A stretch of DNA of 64,000 nt from Deroplatys truncata (lineage: Eukaryota > Arthropoda > Insecta > Mantodea > Mantidae). Each line of letters starts with the position of its first letter. Position 1 is the stretch's first letter. The notes under the pieces were generated by a model, which made no database searches, was not told the DNA's origin, and saw only the letters and a program-made list of their open reading frames with translations. Location: assembly GCA_030765065.1 (NCBI GenBank), contig CM060978.1, forward strand, positions 222,103,498-222,167,497, written 5' to 3'. The position numbers were made by a program, and so were the translations under genes. Positions 56,700-64,000 of the stretch are shown in pieces.

Positions 56700-57438
56700 A
56701 TTAGCTGACTTTTCTACCTACTTTATATAAAGCGACTTAAAAGTTCGCAGAGATGTTTCATGCGTATTTCGTTGCCGAACAAAGGGGATATTGGAGTCTG
56801 AAGCGATAGTCAGATCTTTAAAAAGGCAGAACATTTATCCTGACTTTGATATAGATTCCATTCCATCACAAGAAACAACTGAATGGTGACAGAACTTCAA
56901 AAAATGACAAAGTTTTAAAAAGTTGAACTAATAACGACGAATATCTCGGAAATAGCTAAATCCACAAGAAAGTCATTTGAAATAAGTTGTGTGTTTTTAA
57001 GAGGTCTGCATATTTTTGTGTAGTAAGTTTTTGTGTATCTCTTATGATTTACCAGTTGTACAAAAGTACAGTTATTCATATGAAGAGAACTTCACAGGCT
57101 ATTCCCAGATAATTCAAGATATACATTTGTTCAGTCATCTAAACATCGTAAACATAATATGGTATTTTAATCAAAATCGTTACAGCCATTTATGAGAAAA
57201 TTAAAAATGAGGAAAATGTTTCATTTAAAGGGTAGTTAGGGGGAGGAAGATACTCAACATAAGCTCTAAGTTTGATATTTATCCAACATTTCGTTTTTTA
57301 TTTTAATGTTCACCCATACATGGACCTTATTTTCTTATTTTTGTGTTTGTGGACCTCAACAAATGTATTTCCCGTAAAATTTAGATATCGTATTTTTCGG
57401 TGGAATACAACAGTTAACTCTAGCTACCATAGAAAGTA
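56700..57438 (-). repeat. R1 repeat, diverged subtype, truncated
   Basis: Runs through AAGCGATAGTCAGATCTTTA, CTTATGATTTACCAGTTGTA and TTTTCGGTGGAATACAACAG to ACCATAGAAAGTAAAAA. The start is lost where the mariner-like element ends. The CA core is nearly gone. Confidence 0.75.
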
Positions 57439-57599
57439 AAAACTTGAGAATATAATTTAGTTACGCTTAGAGAGTAATAATATTTAACCGTAGACATCTG
57501 AGATTTGATTTTCTGAAGTAGTATGATCTCTTTTAGAAATACCAGGTTGGTTTGGTACATGCAATACATAAAACAGTTAATTTCGGGTATATGCCATTC

Positions 57600-57945
57600 T
57601 GAAATACTATTCACTACGAAAGACTCCGAACAGCCTGCGCGGTGTTTTTCCTGTCCGCGTTCTCGGCGCTCGTTGCCGTCTGCCGCTATCATAGAAAGTC
57701 GCGCATGAAACCATACAAAATTTTTAAAACTACTTTTAAAGGCTTTACTTACCAACCTTACGAAAGGAGATGCTGAAACTGGCCACCGTCGTTGTCCATA
57801 CATTTTTGGCACCTCCTTAGGAAACTATCCATCCCTCGCTGTAGTTCACGCTGAGAAATTTCCTGGCGGATATTTTGTTTTAATTCTTCCAGGGTGTGTG
57901 GGTTTGTCTTGTACACTTTATATTTTAAGTTACCCCGGAGGGGTA
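57600..57945 (-). pseudogene. Mariner-like transposase C-terminal fragment
   Basis: On the minus strand 57,945-57,758 reads LRGNLKYKVYKTNPHTLEEL, KQNIRQEISQREL, then FLRRCQKCMDNDGGQFQHLL and a stop at 57,758. This is the C-terminal tail of the mariner-like family with LWGYxKxxVY...PHTLEELKxxI. The 3' flank (57,600-57,757) matches 58,506-58,640 on the other strand. The frame of 130 codons at 57,420-57,812 is a shadow of this. Confidence 0.8.
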
Positions 57946-58162
57946 TTTTATGAACAACATTACCGGCTGGGCGGTCTTTTTACACTGGGCGTGTGGAAAT
58001 ATGATAAAAACATGATAACACACTGCTGCTATAAACAAAGTCACGCTGTTGCGGTTTTGCTCTGCAGTGTGAAGTGCGGTTTTGAGTTGACGGTGATGTG
58101 ATGTAGTTCAGTTATTACGAGTTATTTACTATTTTGTCCTGTGCTTAGTCACAAAGTATATT

Positions 58163-58640
58163 ATGGCTCAGTATATGTTTTCTATTGCACAGCGCGTATT
58201 TATTTATGATTCGTATGTGTTAACTCGGCCAGCTGCCAAGTGAAAGTACGATTTGCAGAAAGATTTCCAGGTGTAAAAGTTCCAGGCCGTACAACAATCC
58301 ATGAACTTTACAGTAAATTTCAGGCCATAGAAAGTGTTCAGGCTAAGAAATCTTCTTCTTACCGAAGAAACATTAGGTGACATCGGTCATCAATTGGAAA
58401 ATTCCCCCCAAATATTCCATGATAGATAGTTTCCTAAAGAGGTGCCAAAAATGTTTGGACAACGACGATGGCCAGTTTCAGCATTTTCTTTCACAAAGTT
58501 TGTAAGTAAAGCCTTTAAAAGTAGTTTTAAAAATGTATGGTTTCATCCGCACCTTTCTATGATAGCGGCAGATGGCAACGAGCACCGAGGACGCGGACAG
58601 AAAAACCACCACGCAGGAGGTTCGGAGTCTTTTGGCTCAC
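58163..58640 (+). pseudogene. Mariner-like transposase, internal deletion (N-terminus joined to C-terminus)
   Basis: ATG at 58,163 opens AQYMFSIAQRVFIYDSYVLT, the helix-turn-helix start of this family. A one-base shift near 58,240 leads into VRFAERFPGVKVPGRTTIHE, LYSKFQAIESVQ. After two more lesions the sequence jumps to FLKRCQKCLDNDDGQFQHFL (to 58,505), the C-terminus. The catalytic middle, about 200 residues, is missing. The 3' flank matches the fragment at 57.6-57.8 kb in inverted orientation. Confidence 0.78.
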
Positions 58641-58649
58641 CCGTATATA

Positions 58650-59650
58650 TTACTGAGCTTTATTTGGGTGCAATTTTAAATACAACAATTGCACATTTCT
58701 GATTTACAGTATCTTTTATGCGTTTTATGGAACGAAGATGAAGTTGGACTTATAGCGCCATTTCATTACATACATTTTATTTCCCTGAACATTTTTCCCG
58801 ATTGCTTTAACAAGATCAAAGTGAACTTTTGTGTGTAAACTGTTTGACAAGCTCGTGCTTAATAAAAGGTTCAGTCATTTTATTGTAAGATAGAAAATGC
58901 TTTATAGTAAGTGAAAGTTTTGTCCCAGATACAGATAAGGCCAATGCAATAATTAAATGAGTATTTCTGTAATAAAGCTTAATTGCTTCTCAATAAATGA
59001 GTTTATTTCTCAGAAAAGGCTTAGTATTTCTTAAATAAAGCAATGAAAATAACTCTAGAATTGCTCCTGAATAGCTCCCAAGAACACCAGTTGGTCATAA
59101 ATTTACAAACTCTAGGTCAACAATATTTTATGCAATAAAACTTTCAATGCACACAAACGGCGTAGACATAGTACCGATGCGTACACTAGTCCCCTGTGCC
59201 CTAAAAAGTGAGGTTACAAATCATAATAGTTAAGTATTTTCGATGAAAATCTCAGAATGGAAACATAACATTCCAAAGACCTGTGGCTTCATATTTAGGT
59301 TGAACGGATATTATAATCAATTCTGACGCCAGCACAACGCAACAGCAATGGCGCGCCGTTGCCATCTATCGTCAAGCTAAGCAACTGAACCAAATCATGC
59401 TTCGATGGCTCAGTAAGTGACAGCGAGATCGAGTAGTGTTACTGTCAGCAACCTTAAAAGTTTCGTTTTGTCCATTCACGAGCCGCCTTTCTGAAGTAAT
59501 GTTTAAATGTAATATGCTGCAGTTTTAACTGCTGATTTAATGCCATCGATCTACATATGAAAGGAATCAACGGTGTTCCTAAAAGCAGGGAATAGGGAAT
59601 TGACGTACTATATACATTTATAATCGTTTTTTTGAGAAACGAGTTGTGCT
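58650..59650. other. No gene seen
   Basis: AT-rich. Includes CAATGGCGCGCCGTTGCCAT near 59,346, a short palindrome-like GC patch. Confidence 0.45.
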
Positions 59651-59659
59651 TCACGCATG

Positions 59660-60567
59660 GAAGCCAGTTTGAAGATGTATTATATTTCGACTGTTGGGAG
59701 CCGAACTTGAAGTAGTTGCAACGCACGTATGGTAAAAAGTTTCCGGTAGCCTTCGCCCCAAATGTGCTTTCCGGTGGCCTTTGCCCCCAAAACATACTTA
59801 AAAATATTAACTTTGTAATTTTGAACAGTTTCCTTAAATATTATATATTTATATTTGCCTTGGCTGCGTCAGTATTTATATTGTTTTAGAGACATGAATG
59901 TCTTAGCAGGGCGGTGGTGCGACTGAAGAATGTAGGCTTACACAGATTATAATTTTTACTTCACTCCTTTTATTAATGCTTGACAAGATTTAAATAACAC
60001 TTCACTGATATAGAAAGAGAGCTGTGAGATTTTTTTATTAATTACTTGCACTTTTTAACACGTAAACTATTTTTGTCTCACACAAAATACGTATTAGATT
60101 TCTCGAGGACGCATCTAGCGTCCGGTTAGAAATCCTGTCTACAAGCAACTGACTTCTGAATTTGTAAATTTTGCTTCATTTTAGTTTTTATTGGCTAATC
60201 CTAGTCCAATAGAACACCTTCATTTAACTAAAGCTTTTTCTGGTTGTTGATTACATTATTGTTGCTCCAAGAATTACCAGTAGCATTTAAACTTTCTAAT
60301 TCATTATTGTCTCAAAGTTACCTCACTGTTACCTCATTGTTAGCAACTTTTAACCTATTATTCTCACAGCTCCTACATTATTAAATTACGTAATACATTC
60401 ACATAGCATTATTACACATGTATATAAATAATATAAACACATACAATGACTGCAATATACAATTTTTATATATTGTTATATACACATTGCTTTAAGGCGG
60501 GTTGTTATTGAATTTATATATTATATAATTAGACTGAAATCATTTAAGTGTTAAAAATACTGCCTCA
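59660..60567 (-). repeat. R2 LTR-like repeat, copy 4, with leader
   Basis: The LTR-like part is 59,852-60,567 (TTTGCCTTGGCTGCGTCAG to TACTGCCTCA). The leader (59,660-59,851) has GAAGTAGTTGCAACGCACGT and two copies of the (C/G)GG(T/A)GCCTTCGCCCC-type block, against three in copy 3. Internal small deletions relative to copies 2 and 3. Confidence 0.7.
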
Positions 60568-60569
60568 TT

Positions 60570-61500
60570 TTTCAGGGGTTATTTTATAGATAAAAACATG
60601 GAATTTATTTAAAGTCAAAAAGTCTTATTTCAGTAAAAGTGGGCCATTTAAAACAAAAAATGATTATGACTCTAAATCATACATAGAAAAATAACTCCAT
60701 GTTACTTCCTTAAACATTTCGAAATTAAATCCTTAGCCAAATGGGAATATAGAAGCAGTAGTTACAAAACGTTTCTTGCGAACGCTCCTATATTCATCTA
60801 TGAGCGATATTTTCTGCAACGTTAACGATGTGAAAAATATTTTTACCACGCATTCGTTTATCGTTGCACTAACGTAGCGAGTGTATTTTTAGGTCCCAAA
60901 ACTTGCACTGGCTCTTCAGATACAGCCATAAAGTTATTCTTAGCATCAAAGGATGCCGCAACTGTGCCAAGCGCAGATTCATTAACCTTTCAGCATATGC
61001 CCGTATCTCAGCAGTAGTTGAACATGGAGGTAAACGTTAATATGGATGCACTGGAAACAATATATCTCTCAAACAGAAGGGTTGTGTCATTTGTTTTCAA
61101 TTGTTCTATCCAAAATGTAGTGTGAAGCTTTGATGAAGTATAATAAGGTATTATACGGCCTGATATACTGCTGATATTTTCGGAAACGAGCTATCTCCTA
61201 ATTAAAGACTTTCTTATTTTATTGGAATTTAACCAACATTAGATCGCCAAAGTTAGATGGAACTAAGAGCGAAATTTAAGGAATCTTGTATTAAATGAGA
61301 GAAAAAAAATATTTAAAACTATTTTGGTTTTGCTTATAGAAAGCTGCAGTTTATCTACCTGATGTTTGCAGGATCGAATTTGGTTGCCAAGGATACAGTT
61401 TGGTAGGACATGTTTCTTTTAGTTACAGTATAAAGCAAATATCCCTCTCGAAAGCCAAGAATGTTTTAATAGGTATTTAGTGTATAAATTCATATTTTAT
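60570..61500. other. No gene recognised
   Basis: On the minus strand about 61,000-60,880 reads ALGTVAASFDAKNNFMAVSE, EPVQVLGPKN, a 40-codon stretch that looks mildly protein-like. No family, start or splice context supports it. Confidence 0.35.
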
Positions 61501-61504
61501 ATGT

Positions 61505-61800
61505 TATCATTCTTGCTACTGCTTACCTTCGTTAAAGAAAGTATTGCATTAGGCTCAAAAAAGTGACACCGGGAATTAACCGGAAATATTTAATGTCTAA
61601 ATAGAAAACCAGAATCCCCCCACTACAAATATCCTTTACATGCAAGCATTTTCAGTTTTATTCTCCCCTATTTTACATTTCTCACAAAGTTACTAAAATT
61701 CGTATCAATACATCGCAAGTTTCACATAGTGGTATCACAAATAGAGTATGTAATTATGATAACTTAGTTTCTAATAACGAAACGTGTAGCCTTAGTGAGT
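61505..61800 (+). repeat. Strongly diverged R1-like fragment
   Basis: GAAAGTATTGCATTAGGCTC, then CAGAATCCCCCCACTACAAA and TATCCTTTACATGCA follow R1 block order at low similarity. Confidence 0.35.
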
Positions 61801-61809
61801 TTTAACTGA

Positions 61810-62640
61810 GAACCCGTATGTGATATGCAAGTGTGTGTGTATGTGTGTGTTGTTTGATAATGCATAGAATTACGGAGTATGTTTTCTCTTACCGTATTTC
61901 GGTAGTGCGTTAAAATTATGTATTGTCGCAGTAAAATAAAAAATTAGAGAAGAAAAGGATTTTATAAGCGTTGTTCTTATTTATTTATTTTCTCTTTCAG
62001 AATCAATTTTTCTGCAAAAGCCACCGCGTCCGTCTGAACCCTCTTTATATCAATATCTTAGGCTGAGCTGAGCTTTTATTCAGGGTTTGCTTCAAGTCTC
62101 ACATTGAATTTCAGACAATGTCTGTTTTATTCTCCCTAGCCAATATATTTCATTGATTGGTTTGAATTCGGAATGTTTAGCAGTAATTCAGTATGAAAAA
62201 AATAAAAAAGTATTCTAAAATATAATTATTTGTGAGCTAATCCTAAATTCTCGTTAATTATCTACATTCCACTTTGGTGCATTTAATGGGTAAGCTCATG
62301 CTAAGAACTTTGCAGGGTAATGTTTAGGAAAACAAGTATTATATATAAAAACTGCAGAACTCTCTGCCTATAATTTATTTTTATAGCCATTCTGCAAATC
62401 ATTAAGTTAGACTTTTACCTGTGTTCTGTTAACGATGTTAAATATTCGCCGGAAATGGTTTTAGTATGTACTTTGTTGCAGGCACGGTGATCGCTAAGTG
62501 GGCTGTTTAAAAAGTAGGTCATATCGTAATAAGAAGCAAAAGAAAGTCCAAGTAGCATTACAAAGTCTGCTGCTTAAAATATGTAAAATTTCAAACGAAC
62601 AAAATCTAATATTTTGGAAGCAGTTAAAGCTATAATCTCA
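61810..62640. other. No gene seen
   Basis: AT-rich, with a short imperfect TG run at about 61,831-61,851. Confidence 0.5.
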
Positions 62641-62689
62641 ACGAGATATGCATTTTCTTCTGTAATGAGTTATCTCTCTTCATTATGAT

Positions 62690-62960
62690 ATATACTAAAA
62701 CTCAGTTAAACTAAAGAGAACCACTACAATGTACAGAGAATTCAAGATACATACATCATGGAGGATAAACAAATGGAGCTTTTTTTAAATTAGAGGTTTA
62801 GTGCCCGTTTTGACTACATACGAAAGCAAAGGTGATACATTTCGATGGAGGGAATCTCCTGAAATCCTCTCTTTATATTCTTAATTTCTTGGTATTTATT
62901 TGACCTTTCGTTTTGTAATTACTCTGTTCACAGAAAGACAGACTGTAACAAACATACATA
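62690..62960 (-). repeat. Strongly diverged R1-like fragment
   Basis: TCAAGATACATACATCATGG, GGTATTTATTTGACCTTTCG and CTGTTCACAGAAAGACAGAC keep R1 block order. Confidence 0.35.
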
Positions 62961-63084
62961 TATGACTGAAAAATTTACAAGCAATGCATAAAAACAAACT
63001 GTCATGTTACTCATATACTCGAATATCTGTAGAATTTTGATTCAATTGTTCCACAACCTTTGACATTACGGCATTTTAATAAAT

Positions 63085-64000
63085 AAAAATCTGTGTGACA
63101 CATTCACATGACTTACCCTAACCTTTATGTTTTATTAATGGAGATACAAATTATTCTTATTCAAGATTACTTTTCTATCTACTACATTTTAATCGGAATA
63201 AATCTTTGCAGAAATAGCTTCTTTACACATTTCGTTATACACATAAAGGGAACAGCAATAATCAAATATTTAAGATCTGGATGCTATATGCTAGCCTTAA
63301 AATTCCATACTGTTTCCATGCAATCGCGAGAAACAGCTGAAAGTTGAAAGAATTGAACAATTCTAATCTTTAATAACGTATATCTCAAAAATGGCTTATG
63401 CCACAAAAATTTAGTTTAAATAAATTGTGCGTTATAAAGAGATCTACACTTTTGTGTACAAGCGGGTGCCTGGTGTCAGAGGCCCCTCGAGGAGCAGACA
63501 CTCAAGGATCAGACCGAACAACCAGGATGGGTGATCAGCCCAATGCCTGGTATGGGATGAAGGAAGTAGATGAAACGAAATGATGGTGAAATGGATGAAA
63601 GGAAAGGTGATGATGGAGCATTTGTTGGAATGAATGGCGCCCAGACGCCGCTTCGTCCACCACAAATCCCACATGCAGGTCCCTGGGATTGAACCCGGGC
63701 CGCCTCGGTGGGAGGCGAGCGGTCTAACCACTCGGCCACGGTACCGCCTATTTCACATGTAGATATGTTTAATATATGGTATTTTAACAAAAATCGTTAG
63801 TCACTTTTTAGAAAATAAAAAATTTCGAAAAATGTTTCATGTAAAGCATAGTTTGGGGTGGGGAATTTTCTTTAAAATCTTCGTGTCGCATTTTTGGAAG
63901 ATTTTGAACCTAAATACTAACTTTGATATTTATCCGACTTTTCGTTTTTGAGTTATGCTGTTCACAGAAGCACTTACACACACGCGGGCATGTTTTCAAA
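63085..64000 (-). repeat. R1 repeat, diverged subtype, split by a SINE and cut by the window end
   Basis: Starts AAAAATCTGTGTGACACATT and TAACCTTTATGTTTTATTAA. It runs to GATCTACACTTTTGTGTAC at about 63,460, is interrupted by the SINE, and resumes at about 63,750 with TTTCACATGTAGATATGTTT, AATCGTTAG and TATGCTGTTCACAG. The CA core is just reached at the window edge. Confidence 0.85.
63456..63750 (-). mobile_element. tRNA-headed SINE inserted in R1
   Basis: Minus-strand head: box A TGGCCGAGTGG near 63,738 and box B GGTTCAATCCC near 63,692, with CTCGCCTCCCACCGAGGCGG between them. It looks like a Ser/Leu-type tRNA with a long variable arm. The body has ACGAAGCGGCGTCTGGGCGC and ends near 63,456. 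Both flanks are R1 sequence. Confidence 0.8.

Noticed and set aside
60880-61010. Coding-like minus-strand stretch (SFDAKNNFMAVSE)
   Set aside because: Only about 40 codons, no exon signals and no family; kept only as a note.

Overview
This window looks like a stretch of a large, AT-rich, repeat-laden animal genome, most probably an insect. Supporting signs are several Tc1/mariner-type transposons, many tRNA-headed SINEs, non-LTR retrotransposon remnants and a nuclear copy of insect-type mitochondrial rRNA sequence. I cannot name the species. There is no bacterial-style gene organisation. No complete, intact protein-coding gene was found; nearly all long open frames are transposase or reverse-transcriptase relics, tandem-repeat artefacts, or frames I cannot identify.

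Two unnamed dispersed families structure the window. I call the first R1: about 0.8-1.0 kb, non-coding, one end carrying ACTTTCTCTACT and the other GTAGAGAAAGT, with a CA/TG microsatellite in its interior. At least a dozen copies or fragments lie across the window on both strands. I call the second R2: about 0.7-0.95 kb, LTR-like, running from TGAGGCAGTA to GAGGCAAACA. It has four copies, near 4.8, 13.4, 53.7 and 59.9 kb.

Layout. 0-10 kb: a possible promoter plus first exon near 1 kb, an R1 copy split by a dead Tc1-like element (2.3-3.4 kb), a SINE, an R2 copy, simple repeats, a second R1 and an unidentified coding-like exon at 9.9 kb. 10-25 kb: R1/R2 copies, a deletion derivative of a pogo-like transposon (16.1-18.1 kb), a nuclear mitochondrial insert joining 12S and 16S pieces (20.2-20.36 kb) and LINE fragments (21.5-22.5 kb). 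25-43 kb: a second dead Tc1-like element in reverse orientation, several unrelated tRNA-headed SINEs, a LINE C-terminal remnant, a run of R1 copies (30.9-32.8 kb), a mariner remnant (36.4-36.8 kb) and a near-perfect 101-bp palindrome (42.9 kb). 43-55 kb: a 7-kb minisatellite of a 42-bp unit (45.2-52.2 kb). It appears to have grown out of the TG-rich core of an R1 copy, is preceded by a hairpin, and is followed by a transposon that itself carries an R2 insertion. 55-64 kb: a mariner-like element with two stops and a lost catalytic residue, an inverted pair of related transposase fragments, a further R2 copy and a terminal R1 copy split by a SINE.

The parts do not act as a pathway. The window is a record of nested insertion, deletion and tandem expansion. 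The most unusual objects are the R1-derived minisatellite and its nested surroundings, the 101-bp palindrome, the mitochondrial insert and the pogo-like deletion derivative. All identifications rest on reading the sequence and on remembered family motifs; no searches were run.
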